A stretch of 35,728 nt of DNA from CAZAQS01 sp964486825 (GTDB lineage: Bacteria; Chloroflexota; Anaerolineae; Anaerolineales; UBA4823), in contig CAZAQS010000016.1 of the NCBI GenBank assembly GCA_964486825.1, positions 1 through 35,728 of the forward strand, read 5' to 3'. The notes under the pieces are model-generated. The model worked only from the letters and a program-made list of their open reading frames with translations, was not told where the DNA came from and searched no databases. The translations under genes were made by a program, and so were the position numbers. Shown here piece by piece: positions 6,830 to 15,250 of this stretch (position 1 is its first letter; every line of letters begins with the position of its first letter).

Positions 6830-7552
6830 CTACACCCACGGATTTTTCATCGTTTGGATCAAGACCGACTTACCGATCTTGATATTACTTCTCCGGGAGA
6901 GCAGCCACAGGACCAGATCTGCAATATCCTCTGGATACAGGCACTTGCTATGGTCTAGTCCCTGGGATCTTTCCGTCATCTCTGTAACGACCATTCCAGG
7001 GCATATCGTATCCAACCGGATATTCATATCCTGGTTCTCCCGCTGAATGTATTCTCCCAACGCGTTCAGGGCATGTTTCGAGACTCCATAAGCGCCATCT
7101 TCCTGGTAATACTCCAATCCTGATTCAGAGCTGATATTAAAAATATGACCATTTCTTTTCGCACGTAGAATCGGTAAGACCGCCCTGCACATCAAGAACG
7201 GTCCGCGCAAGTTCACTGCCATAATTTGGTCCCAATCCACCACGGAATGACTGTGGATGGCTGCCCCGCCACCGATCGCGGCATTGTTAACCAGGATGTC
7301 GACTGCCCCGAATACATCCATGGCAGAGCTGACCACACGTTCGACATCCTTCTCCAGCGAGACATCAGCCTGAACTCCCAGGGCTTGCCCTCCAAAGGAT
7401 AAGATCTCCTGGACCACCTCATCCAATGGACCCTCTCGACGACCGCAAACCACGACCCTGATCTCTTCTCTCGCTAAAGCAACTGCTATCCCCCGCCCAA
7501 TCCCCGTCCCTCCACCGGTTATGATCGCGATTTTCCCAGCTAGATTTTGCAT
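6830..7552 (-). CDS. Short-chain dehydrogenase/reductase
   Basis: 240 aa from ATG 7552, preceded by GAGGGAGTG; this excludes a 34-residue upstream extension that lies inside the previous gene. It is a classical SDR: cofactor motif TGGGTGIG (residues 12-19), NNAA (89-92), catalytic Ser141/142, Tyr155 and Lys159 in YGVSK, and CPGMVVTEM near the C-terminus. R38 and R39 after the second strand suggest NADP(H), an inference. It is the last gene of a five-gene operon, 10 nt after the BNR-propeller gene. The substrate is unknown. Confidence 0.87.
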   Translation of the reverse strand: MQNLAGKIAIITGGGTGIGRGIAVALAREEIRVVVCGRREGPLDEVVQEILSFGGQALGVQADVSLEKDVERVVSSAMDVFGAVDILVNNAAIGGGAAIHSHSVVDWDQIMAVNLRGPFLMCRAVLPILRAKRNGHIFNISSESGLEYYQEDGAYGVSKHALNALGEYIQRENQDMNIRLDTICPGMVVTEMTERSQGLDHSKCLYPEDIADLVLWLLSRRSNIKIGKSVLIQTMKNPWV

Positions 7553-7562
7553 CACTCCCTCA

Positions 7563-8579
7563 TTATTCGTCGAATTCAATGCCCGCTGCTGACAACACGA
7601 ACGGTATATCCGGAAGGATATATTCCCAAGCCATACTTCCCAAGTTTGTAGCAATCAACCGCCCATTCGAGAGCACAGCTAAGAGGTCTTCTCCCACTTG
7701 GGTGAAGCGTTCTACCATATGCGCATTCCAGGGTATATCAAGCCCACCTGCAGCATATGTCCAACTTTGACCTCCGTCCAGAGTCATTTCGATACGCCCT
7801 CCTCGATCGACAGAGGTCGCCGGACCAAATATGATTCGTTCCTGGTCCACAGGATCTAACCAGGCAGCCCTGGTATAGCAGCGATACACGTTGAACCAGG
7901 TTGCTCCTCCGTCCGTCGATTTATATAATCCTCCGCCAGTAGGAGCAATAACCCGGTCAGCTGAAAAAGGATGGACTTCGATCGAATGCACATCTGAATG
8001 TATGAACCCCCCTCTCGGTAAATGGTCAGGATCACCCGAGCTTCCCTCAGCCAAACGCCAGGTGTCGCCGCTATCGTCCGAGCATAAAACACATCCATCC
8101 TCCACGGCTGCGTATACTCTCTTACCATGAAAAGCAAAACCACGTACACAGCCGGCCCCTGGGGAGTAAGGCAAGGACCAAGCATGTCTCTCCCGAAGGG
8201 CAGCCACTTCCGGGCAATCTCTCCAGGTATCTCCCCCGTTCCGGGAGACATAGATTTCAGCTGGCTCAGCGCCAACCAGGAACCTGTCCTCCATATCTGG
8301 ATCACCAGCCAGATAGCGGATATGCATCGCTCCAATCCCATCTCGGAGCGGTTCCCACTTAAGTTTCGATAAGGCGGCTTCCAGATCGCTTCCATGGTTT
8401 AAATCTAGAAATGAGCGGTACAAACCATCCGTTGTCCCTGCCATCAACCTATTGCCACTTGCGGTTATGCTCGTTACCCGCTGGTTATTAAGGTCAGGAC
8501 TGGCCTTTACCCAGTTATTACCTCGCTTGAATGCAGTGATTACTCCTTGCCTGGTACCCAGGATAAGAATCTTTGGCAT
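7563..8579 (-). CDS. BNR/Asp-box beta-propeller protein (sialidase-like fold)
   Basis: 338 aa; ATG 8579 follows GGAGG. At least four Asp-box repeats S/T-x-D-x-G-x-T/S-W are visible: SRNGGDTW, SDDSGDTW, STDGGATW and TLDGGQSW, each in a beta-hairpin context. There is no signal peptide, and I do not see the Arg triad of true sialidases. It is therefore better read as a propeller scaffold of the photosystem-assembly or exo-alpha-sialidase-like type than as a glycosidase. It lies 27 nt after the sucrase/ferredoxin-like gene in the same operon. Confidence 0.8.
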   Translation of the reverse strand: MPKILILGTRQGVITAFKRGNNWVKASPDLNNQRVTSITASGNRLMAGTTDGLYRSFLDLNHGSDLEAALSKLKWEPLRDGIGAMHIRYLAGDPDMEDRFLVGAEPAEIYVSRNGGDTWRDCPEVAALRERHAWSLPYSPGAGCVRGFAFHGKRVYAAVEDGCVLCSDDSGDTWRLAEGSSGDPDHLPRGGFIHSDVHSIEVHPFSADRVIAPTGGGLYKSTDGGATWFNVYRCYTRAAWLDPVDQERIIFGPATSVDRGGRIEMTLDGGQSWTYAAGGLDIPWNAHMVERFTQVGEDLLAVLSNGRLIATNLGSMAWEYILPDIPFVLSAAGIEFDE

Positions 8580-8606
8580 GTCTTGATCCTCCGCATTAAA
8601 TTTTTA

Positions 8607-9557
8607 CTATCGCATTAACTTATATATGACCACCGGAGATGTAGCCGTGTCATTACAACTCTTGAAAACTCGATCGGGGGTGATCTCCTTTTTTATTTCA
8701 AGGGAGTTGATTTGACCGTTATCAAGCGTCTTGAAGCGGACTAACCACTCTCCAGATTGGCGTTCGTGTGCATCGAGCAGCTGGAAATCTAACTGCTCAT
8801 TTGAGCCAAGTCTTTGGCGCAAGTAAATTTCAGCTGCCTGAACCGGGGCAGGATAAGATACACGTCCCCTTGCTTTCGGCGCATACATCTGCCCCTGGCG
8901 GATTTGGTTGAGAAAAATCACTAGCTCGTCTTTCTCAATTCGCCCGTAAAAAATTCCTTGAGGGAAGCAGACGATATTGGGAGCGAAGCGGTGTCCTCCA
9001 AGGTGGGAGCTTTGCCAGATGGAAAGCGGGCCAGGAGATTCATCGGCGGCCTGGATCATTTCGTGATAAATTCCTGGTCCATAGCGAGCACAGCACCAGT
9101 CTCTCCTGCCATTGGTACAAATTAAGGTCAATACCTGGTCGCTGATATGGTTGGTATAAATTCCCGATCCAGACAGAGCTGCCTGAATATCCAGATCGAG
9201 GAGGTCTTCATATTGTCCTAAACGAAAATCGTACAGCAGAGGTTCATGCTCTGTTGTTCGTGCCAGGTAAAATCGTATGCCTAGCTGGCGATGGTTGATC
9301 GATAGGCGATCTCCGTGCCGTGATACCCTGCGTGCCAGGTGCTGTCGGATCAATAACAGCTTGCAGAAGGGGATCTGGTCAAGCAGGTCATTGAGATGAG
9401 ATTTAACAAGCTTTGGAAGTTTGCTCTCTTTGAAAGCCTGCTCGCCCCAGATTCCGTCGTATTCCAATAGCATCCAAACATCGCCGCGCGGCGCTGTCCC
9501 AGGCAAGGGTTCCTTTACCTCCAAGGACGAATGTGAACAGACGGTCATAGGGTGCAT
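8607..9557 (-). CDS. Sucrase/ferredoxin-like protein (thioredoxin-like Fe-S protein)
   Basis: 316 aa; ATG 9557 or the in-frame ATG at 9548, both with weak ribosome-binding sites. The family signatures of Suc_Fer-like (Apd1/Aim32-related) proteins are clear. They are an N-terminal Cys in MTVCSHSS, PRGDVWMLLEY, the block CTNGRRDWCCARYG (about residues 167-180), then SSHLGGHRFAPN and FPQGIFYGRI. In characterised relatives the Cys and His residues hold a [2Fe-2S] cluster in a thioredoxin-like fold. A role in electron transfer or redox protection is inferred. The gene sits between a YihY-type membrane protein and the BNR propeller with 27-nt gaps. Confidence 0.82.
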   Translation of the reverse strand: MHPMTVCSHSSLEVKEPLPGTAPRGDVWMLLEYDGIWGEQAFKESKLPKLVKSHLNDLLDQIPFCKLLLIRQHLARRVSRHGDRLSINHRQLGIRFYLARTTEHEPLLYDFRLGQYEDLLDLDIQAALSGSGIYTNHISDQVLTLICTNGRRDWCCARYGPGIYHEMIQAADESPGPLSIWQSSHLGGHRFAPNIVCFPQGIFYGRIEKDELVIFLNQIRQGQMYAPKARGRVSYPAPVQAAEIYLRQRLGSNEQLDFQLLDAHERQSGEWLVRFKTLDNGQINSLEIKKEITPDRVFKSCNDTATSPVVIYKLMR

Positions 9558-9584
9558 CGGTTGTATCTTTGCCTTGGCTTATAC

Positions 9585-10463
9585 CTAATCAACTGGTTTC
9601 TGCGTTTCTGAGGTGTAAACGTAGGTTAATTGTGATCCAAAGAAAAAGATCTGGGCCAAATAATAAATCCAGAGCAACAAGACTACCAGGGAACCGGCAG
9701 CCCCATACACAGAGCCAGGCCCTGCTCGTCCCAGGTAGAAGCTGATCAGGTATGTTCCAACCAGGAACAAGATCGCGGTAAGGGCTGCCCCAGCCCATAC
9801 ATCTCTCCATCCGATATCAATATCCGGCAAGTGCTTGAACAGGATTGCAAAGAGCAGCGTAATCAACCCAAAAGAGAGCAGCAGGTTGATCAAGTGGTAC
9901 AGGTAAACGGATGCAGGGGGCAGATCGGCTAAGAATTCGTTCAGAACAGAAAGGACCGTCGTAAGCAGCAGGGACAGGATAATCATCAAACCTACCACGG
10001 CAACCATGGCGAATGAGACAAGTCGCTTTTTGATCACAGCCCCGATACCTGCATTTGCTTTCGGCTTTACTTTCCAGATCGTATTGAGTGAGTCTTGAAG
10101 ATGCCCAAATAAGGCAGATGCGCCGAAGAGTAGTGTAGCCAGGCTGATAAGGATGGCTATTGTTCCAGAGGTCTCATCCCGGGTCGCCGCTAACATGGTC
10201 TGGATTAGCTCTGCCGTCTCTCTCCCCACAGTCCCCTCGATCTGGCCAACGATCAACCCCCGGGCAGCATCTTCTCCAAACAACAATCCAGCAATCGAAA
10301 TTCCTAGCAGGAGCAGGGGGGAGAGTGAGAAGACCGCATAATAAGCTAAAGCTGCCGCCAGGCGTCCGGTCTTAACTTCTCCAAACTCTGCCAGGGTACG
10401 TTTTAACAAATGGCTCAGACCACGGTTCTCACTGGTAGGCGTCGTTTTAGAGCTTGTCTCCAT
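9585..10463 (-). CDS. YihY/UPF0761 family membrane protein (paralogue 1)
   Basis: 292 aa with six predicted transmembrane segments. Family signatures include RLAAALAYYAVFSLSPLLLL, FGEDAARGLIVGQIEG, LFGHLQDSLNTIW and GSVYGAAGSLVVLLLWIYYLAQIFFFGSQL (each part of a longer match). The family was once called ribonuclease BN, which is no longer accepted; its function remains unknown. The protein is closely related to the next gene upstream, so the two arose by tandem duplication. It is co-transcribed with it (52-nt gap). Confidence 0.9.
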   Translation of the reverse strand: METSSKTTPTSENRGLSHLLKRTLAEFGEVKTGRLAAALAYYAVFSLSPLLLLGISIAGLLFGEDAARGLIVGQIEGTVGRETAELIQTMLAATRDETSGTIAILISLATLLFGASALFGHLQDSLNTIWKVKPKANAGIGAVIKKRLVSFAMVAVVGLMIILSLLLTTVLSVLNEFLADLPPASVYLYHLINLLLSFGLITLLFAILFKHLPDIDIGWRDVWAGAALTAILFLVGTYLISFYLGRAGPGSVYGAAGSLVVLLLWIYYLAQIFFFGSQLTYVYTSETQKPVD

Positions 10464-10515
10464 CAGTTATCACCAACTTTTTTTTACCCATGCGGGCTTT
10501 GCTCTCCGACAAGTT

Positions 10516-11649
10516 TTAGTTCCGGTTTTTCTTTATTATTAAGCTGCCTAAAAAGCTAACCAGGCCCAATAAAAGCACACCAATAGCAGCGATGGATTTT
10601 TGAGCAGGCGAAGGCGCTCGATCGTGTCTTTGAATTTGCCGGCCAGGCTTCGGCTGGTAAAGCGGGTCGGATCGAAGGTTCCCATGCATACCTGCCTGCA
10701 GGTAGGTCTCCCCTTTTCTCGGTTGGGTTTTCTCTTCCCCTCGGTGGGGAATACCTTGTTTAATCCTGGCTTCTTCACTAATCGTGGTGGCGCCCTCCGC
10801 CGGGACGATCCGTGAACCAAACATATTTGCGTACACCTGGGTAAACTCAGCGCCAAAAAAGAGGATCTGCCCCGAATAGTAGATCCATAGCAGCAAGATA
10901 ACCAGGGAGCCGGCTGCTCCGTACGTGGAAGCGACTGCCGATCTTCCCAGATATAATCCAATCAACTCCTTGCCGATTGTGAATAGTAGAGCTGTTACAA
11001 TAGCTCCCAGCCACACGTCTCCCCAGGCTACTTTTGCATCCGGCACATACTTGAACAGAAGAGCAAAAAGCAATGTGATCACAGCGAAGGAGACCACGAA
11101 GCTGATAATCTGCATGATGATTTCGTAAGCAGGCAGCAGGCCAACCAGGAAATTACCCAAAGCAGCCAGGAGGGCGGATATAACCAGGGATACCAGGAGC
11201 AGGAAACCAACTCCCAGTACCATACCAAAGGAAACAAACCGGTCCTTGATCATCCCTAGAATGCCTCGTCCCTCTTTAGGCTGCACTTCCCACATTGTAT
11301 TCAAGGCATCCTGGAGCTGGATAAAAACACCTGCTGCACCAAAAAGCAATACGACGAAACCCACTGTAGCAGCAATGATATTGTCTTCGGTCTGGCTTGC
11401 ACCAGCGATCATTTCTTGGATGGCAAAAGCGCCTTCCTCACCGACCAGCCCTTCAATTTGTCCCACCAGTGCCTGCTGGGCTGTTTCTTCTCCAAAAATC
11501 AACCCGGCGATCGCGATAATGATCACCAAGAGAGGCGCAAGTGAAAAAATCGTATAGTAAGACAGGGCTGCTGCAAGCCTGGAGGCTTTATCTTCACTCC
11601 ACTCTTGAACAGTATTCTTCAACAAAGGCAATAAATCTTTAATCTTCAT
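10516..11649 (-). CDS. YihY/UPF0761 family membrane protein (paralogue 2, with C-terminal extension)
   Basis: 377 aa; ATG 11649 follows GGGGGAGAAT. The core (residues 1-275) carries the YihY signatures SRLAAALSYYTIFSLAPLLV, FGEETAQQALVGQIEG, LQDALNTMWEVQPKEG and STYGAAGSLVILLLWIYYSG, with six hydrophobic segments. It differs from its paralogue by about 100 extra residues. These are a basic hydrophilic stretch (about 285-345, many Arg/Lys/Gln) and a final transmembrane helix (IAAIGVLLLGLVSFLGSL). It is the first gene of the five-gene operon, behind a consensus-like promoter. Confidence 0.9.
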   Translation of the reverse strand: MKIKDLLPLLKNTVQEWSEDKASRLAAALSYYTIFSLAPLLVIIIAIAGLIFGEETAQQALVGQIEGLVGEEGAFAIQEMIAGASQTEDNIIAATVGFVVLLFGAAGVFIQLQDALNTMWEVQPKEGRGILGMIKDRFVSFGMVLGVGFLLLVSLVISALLAALGNFLVGLLPAYEIIMQIISFVVSFAVITLLFALLFKYVPDAKVAWGDVWLGAIVTALLFTIGKELIGLYLGRSAVASTYGAAGSLVILLLWIYYSGQILFFGAEFTQVYANMFGSRIVPAEGATTISEEARIKQGIPHRGEEKTQPRKGETYLQAGMHGNLRSDPLYQPKPGRQIQRHDRAPSPAQKSIAAIGVLLLGLVSFLGSLIIKKNRN

Positions 11650-11704
11650 ATATTCTCCCCCGTACAGAATGATTTTAATCTACCCAATTTATTGTTAGGA
11701 GTCC

Positions 11705-11733
11705 ATTTTAGATGAACCGTGATTGGATGTCAA
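11705..11733 (-). promoter_or_regulatory. Sigma-70-type promoter of the YihY operon
   Basis: On the minus strand TTGACA (11733-11728), a 17-nt spacer and TAAAAT (11710-11705) form a near-consensus vegetative promoter about 56 nt upstream of the first YihY start. No palindrome was seen in or near it. Confidence 0.7.
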
Positions 11734-11790
11734 GCAGAAGGACTAATCGCAAGACAACCATAGCGTACTTTATAGCAATCGACATCTAGA

Positions 11791-13029
11791 TTATGGCCCC
11801 CAGCGGGGTTGGTAATCGCAGGTATCGTTGTCTGTCAAACGAGTCAGGTCACTCCCGTCTCGGCGCATGATATAGATCTCGCAACCGAAGTCGTTCCTGT
11901 AATTATCCCTGTAAGACGTAAACGTGATCCACCTGCCGTCAGGCGAGAAACTGGGCGAAAGATTGTTGCCGCCCTCTGTTATTGTGATTGGGTTTGAACC
12001 ATCCGGCGCCAATAAGATGATCTCCCGTTCCCAGGTCTCTCCGGCAAAAGCGGCGATGAAGCGACCATCTGGTGACCAGTCGCCGCGCCCACGTAATCCA
12101 GGCATATTGGTGATTTGACGCACAGCAGAGCCTTCTGCGCTCATAATATATAGCTCAGGCCTCCCGCTTCGCTCGGATAGGAACAGGACCTGGCTGCCGT
12201 CCGGGGACCACACCGGATCCCAACCTGCTCCCCCCACCGACCCGAACAGCAGGGTGGGGTTATCTCCGTTGCGGTCCATCACCCAAACACTCTCGTGCCC
12301 ATTGATTACACGGCTAAACAGGATGCGCCGCCCGTCGGGCGCGATTGACGGAGCGGATTTATTTCCTTCCTCGAAGGTAAGTTGCCAGGCCTCACTACTT
12401 TCCAGGTCCATCTCGTAGATCTGGTAAACACCTTCATCAACAGACAGGTAAACCAGGCTGCGCCCATCGGGAGATAAGTTAGGGGCATTGTGGGCGCGGC
12501 TGCTGTCCTTCGTCAGCCTCTGCCCGCCACTACCGTCTGCATTAATAATGCAGATCTGGTCCCGGTCACGGGTACGGTAGTCCTGGCAGGTGTAAACGAT
12601 ACGACCTTGGGGTGGGGCTTCTCCCGGAATGAGTGGAGCGGGAGATGTCTCTTCAGGTGTTGGCAACCACCACAACTCTGGGGTAGCAAGGGTGGGGGTC
12701 GGCGAAGGGGCCTGAGTCGGTGTAGGAGGTGGGGTGCGTTGTCCTGGGGGCCGGAAGGGCTCAGGCGGCGTCGGCAGGACCGATGGCAACTCCCCTGCAC
12801 TGAGGACAGGTCGATCGGACAATAGCAATATACCTCCGGCTGCGATGAATGCATAGGCCGCGGGAAGCAGCACAGCGGCTGTCAATAGTTTTCGCTTGAA
12901 ACCGCGCCAGCGTGGGTGAGCGCCTGTATTTACGAACCTGTTATACCCCCAACGAACGAGCAAATACAGTGTTACTTCAGCAAGGATGAATACGAACAGT
13001 ACCAGTAATAGTCTTGCAAATATCTCCAT
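11791..13029 (-). CDS. Membrane-anchored PD40/TolB-like beta-propeller protein
   Basis: 412 aa from the ATG at 13029; an upstream in-frame ATG (13134) would add 35 residues before the first membrane helix, so the start is uncertain. It has two transmembrane helices (about residues 2-24 and 48-70) and a Pro/Thr-rich linker (about 80-140, with PPPTPTQAPSPTPT). A beta-propeller follows, with five PD40 blades marked by SPDGR-like motifs (NLSPDGRSLVY, SIAPDGRRILF, VWSPDGSQVLF, DWSPDGRFIAA, SFSPDGRWITF). The propeller is probably extracytoplasmic and may bind protein or polysaccharide. No enzymatic residues are evident. It lies 141 nt upstream of, and apparently separate from, the YihY operon. Confidence 0.8.
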   Translation of the reverse strand: MEIFARLLLVLFVFILAEVTLYLLVRWGYNRFVNTGAHPRWRGFKRKLLTAAVLLPAAYAFIAAGGILLLSDRPVLSAGELPSVLPTPPEPFRPPGQRTPPPTPTQAPSPTPTLATPELWWLPTPEETSPAPLIPGEAPPQGRIVYTCQDYRTRDRDQICIINADGSGGQRLTKDSSRAHNAPNLSPDGRSLVYLSVDEGVYQIYEMDLESSEAWQLTFEEGNKSAPSIAPDGRRILFSRVINGHESVWVMDRNGDNPTLLFGSVGGAGWDPVWSPDGSQVLFLSERSGRPELYIMSAEGSAVRQITNMPGLRGRGDWSPDGRFIAAFAGETWEREIILLAPDGSNPITITEGGNNLSPSFSPDGRWITFTSYRDNYRNDFGCEIYIMRRDGSDLTRLTDNDTCDYQPRWGP

Positions 13030-13149
13030 ACCTGTAATGACCGAGATTTTCCCCCTTGGGTTTACCTCGGCCCCTGAGCTTTCTATATTGAGGATTATGA
13101 GATCTTGAAAAAGGTATACCTTTTCAAGATCCATATTCTAAAGAACAAG

Positions 13150-13177
13150 CCTTATCGTAACTGGCCGGTCGATAAGG
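13150..13177. repeat. Inverted repeat between divergent genes
   Basis: CCTTATCG (13150-13157) and CGATAAGG (13170-13177) form a perfect 8-bp inverted repeat with a 12-nt loop. It lies in the space between the propeller gene (minus) and the acyl carrier protein gene (plus). It could be an operator or a leader hairpin. The remaining intergenic bases show no convincing promoter. Confidence 0.4.
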
Positions 13178-13289
13178 TTAAAAATCAAATTCCGACCAAT
13201 CTCCAGTATACCATTCATGATAAAAAAGGTAAAATAACCAGATCATGACGGAAGGCTATAAATAATATCATTTCGAATAGGGGAAAACT

Positions 13290-13538
13290 ATGCCTAGTGA
13301 GATCCTCACAGAGCTCGAAACTTATATCGCAACCCATATCCTCAAACAACCCGGGCGCAGCATCCCTGCCCAGGAAACGCTCATTTCCTCGGGACTAATC
13401 GACTCGTTCAGCCTGGTGGACCTGGCCCTATTTGTGGAAGATAGCTTTGGCGTCCAGATAGATGATACCGAACTGAACGCCGATACCTTTGACAGCCTGC
13501 AGGCGCTGGCTTATCTGATCGAAAGACGCCAGGCCTGA
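13290..13538 (+). CDS. Acyl carrier protein-like protein
   Basis: 82 aa; ATG follows AGGGGAAAACT. It is a four-helix carrier domain with the phosphopantetheine site in GLIDSFSLVDLALFVED, where Ser after Asp is the attachment residue. The usual DSL triplet is DSF here. The following FGVQIDDTELNADTFDSLQALAYLI matches helix II-IV of carrier proteins (about residues 50-78). The gene is separated by only 6 nt from an acyl-AMP ligase, so it probably accepts the activated acyl group as a thioester. No polyketide synthase or fatty-acid synthase gene is present nearby. Confidence 0.87.
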   Translation: MPSEILTELETYIATHILKQPGRSIPAQETLISSGLIDSFSLVDLALFVEDSFGVQIDDTELNADTFDSLQALAYLIERRQA

Positions 13539-13544
13539 AAAAGG

Positions 13545-15236
13545 ATGAGTAGAACTTTCGCGTCAGAATTCCTTGAGGCTTACCAGGAAATTCCCGATCA
13601 GGTGGCCATTGTGCTCCAACAACAGGGCTTGCCCGATCTTCCACTGACTTACAAGAAGCTTTTCGAAGGGGCAGCCGGATTTTCTTCTGCCCTGGAGCAG
13701 GCCGGTCTGCAACCGGGCGAAGTGGTCATTCTGATCCTGCCACATGGGGAAGCCCTTCTCTACGCTTTTTGGGGAGCTATCCTGCATGGGGCGATTCCTT
13801 CTATCATGCCTTTCCTGACAGAAAAGCTATCCCCCGAGAGTTACAGGCGTTCCCTGAGGGCTTTATTTGAAGTCACCGCGCCTGCTGCCGCTATTACCTA
13901 CACAGAGTTTGTAAGCGAGGTGTCACAGGCTATCCCAGAAGGTTCATCGGTACGGACGGTGCTGGATGCTGGCATTGTTCAGCCCTGTGTGCACATTGAC
14001 CAGGATAGACTGGGGGGCTTGAATATGGCGACGGGTGAGATCGTTCTTTTGCAGCATACCTCTGGCACCACTGGTTTGCAGAAAGGGGTCGCTCTGTCCC
14101 ACCGGGCAGTCATCAACCAGATCGAAAGCTATGCCACGGCCATTCGCCTGGATCAAAAGGATGTGATCGTGAGCTGGCTGCCTTTGTATCACGACATGGG
14201 TTTGATCGCTGGATTTATCCTACCGGTGCTCCGCCGTATCCCACTGGTGCTGTCATCCCCCTTTGACTGGGTGCGGTCGCCTGCCAGTTTATTGGCGAGT
14301 ATTTCACGATACCGGGGTAGCCTGACCTGGTTGCCCAACTTCGCATATAACTTTTGCGCTCAAAAGATTCGCTCGCGGGACCTGGAAGGGCTGGATCTAT
14401 CGAGCTGGAGGGCGGTGATCAATTGTTCTGAGCCGATGCACTGGCGCAGCCATGACTTGTTCCTGGAGCGCTTCCAGCCCTATGGCCTGAACCCCCAGGC
14501 TCTTGCCACCTGTTATGCCATGGCTGAGAATGTCTTTGCCGTGACCCAAGGAGGCATCGATACGCCGGTACACCTGGATGTGATCGATCAAGCCTCCTTT
14601 TTGTCGAAGGGTGTGGCTCGCCCCTGCTCGCCGGGCCTCCCTGAGATGAAACTGCTCTCAGCAGGAGTTCCTATTGCAGGCACCCAGGTGCGAGTGTTGG
14701 ATAACCACCACCAGGAGCTGCCAGAGCGTCGTCTGGGTGAGATTGCCATCCGCAGCGATTACCTGTTGAACGGTTATTACAACCGTCCGGATCTTAACGC
14801 CGCCTCCTTCTCAGATGGCTGGTACCTGACAGGTGATATCGGCTACTTAGCGGAGGGTGAGCTGTACATTACGGGGCGTAAGAAGGATCTGATCATTGTT
14901 GGTGGGAAGAATATCTATCCCCAGGATCTAGAGCGTCTGGCAAGTGAGGTGGAAGGCATTCATCCTGGTCGAGTGGTGGCCTTCGGCGTTTTCAACGAAC
15001 AGGTCGGCACAGAGGAAGTTGTGCTGGTAGCCGAGGCCGATGAACTGGTACCAGGCAGTTCTGGATCAGAGCATGCCGAAGCACTTGCTGACCAGGTCCG
15101 GCGGCATATCACGCGCAGCTCGGAAATTGCCCTGCGCTACGTTCAGATCGTCGAGCGCGGCTGGTTGTTAAAAACCAGCAGTGGTAAGGTCGCCCGAAAC
15201 GCCAACCGGGAAAAATACCTCCAAGGCGTAAATTAG
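13545..15236 (+). CDS. Fatty-acyl-AMP ligase / acyl-ACP synthetase (ANL superfamily)
   Basis: 563 aa. The P-loop-like motif HTSGTTGLQKGV begins near residue 171; VSWLPLYHDMGLI follows. The C-terminal hinge and lysine motifs are seen as GWYLTGDIGYL (about 425-435), GELYITGRKKDLII and GGKNIYPQDLE. The last catalytic lysine is likely in LLKTSSGKVARN. The WLPLYHDMGLI and NIYPQDLE blocks are typical of fatty-acyl-AMP ligases, which load acyl chains on carrier proteins rather than CoA. The neighbouring ACP-like gene supports that. The end product (a lipid or lipopeptide) cannot be deduced. Confidence 0.87.
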   Translation: MSRTFASEFLEAYQEIPDQVAIVLQQQGLPDLPLTYKKLFEGAAGFSSALEQAGLQPGEVVILILPHGEALLYAFWGAILHGAIPSIMPFLTEKLSPESYRRSLRALFEVTAPAAAITYTEFVSEVSQAIPEGSSVRTVLDAGIVQPCVHIDQDRLGGLNMATGEIVLLQHTSGTTGLQKGVALSHRAVINQIESYATAIRLDQKDVIVSWLPLYHDMGLIAGFILPVLRRIPLVLSSPFDWVRSPASLLASISRYRGSLTWLPNFAYNFCAQKIRSRDLEGLDLSSWRAVINCSEPMHWRSHDLFLERFQPYGLNPQALATCYAMAENVFAVTQGGIDTPVHLDVIDQASFLSKGVARPCSPGLPEMKLLSAGVPIAGTQVRVLDNHHQELPERRLGEIAIRSDYLLNGYYNRPDLNAASFSDGWYLTGDIGYLAEGELYITGRKKDLIIVGGKNIYPQDLERLASEVEGIHPGRVVAFGVFNEQVGTEEVVLVAEADELVPGSSGSEHAEALADQVRRHITRSSEIALRYVQIVERGWLLKTSSGKVARNANREKYLQGVN

Positions 15237-15250
15237 GCAAAGGGGTTGGC

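Noticed and set aside
7563..8579. Assignment as a true sialidase
   Set aside because: Asp-boxes are present but the catalytic Arg triad and secretion signal are not seen.
9585..11649. Calling the YihY paralogues ribonuclease BN
   Set aside because: That old name was attached to the family in error; RNase BN is a different protein.
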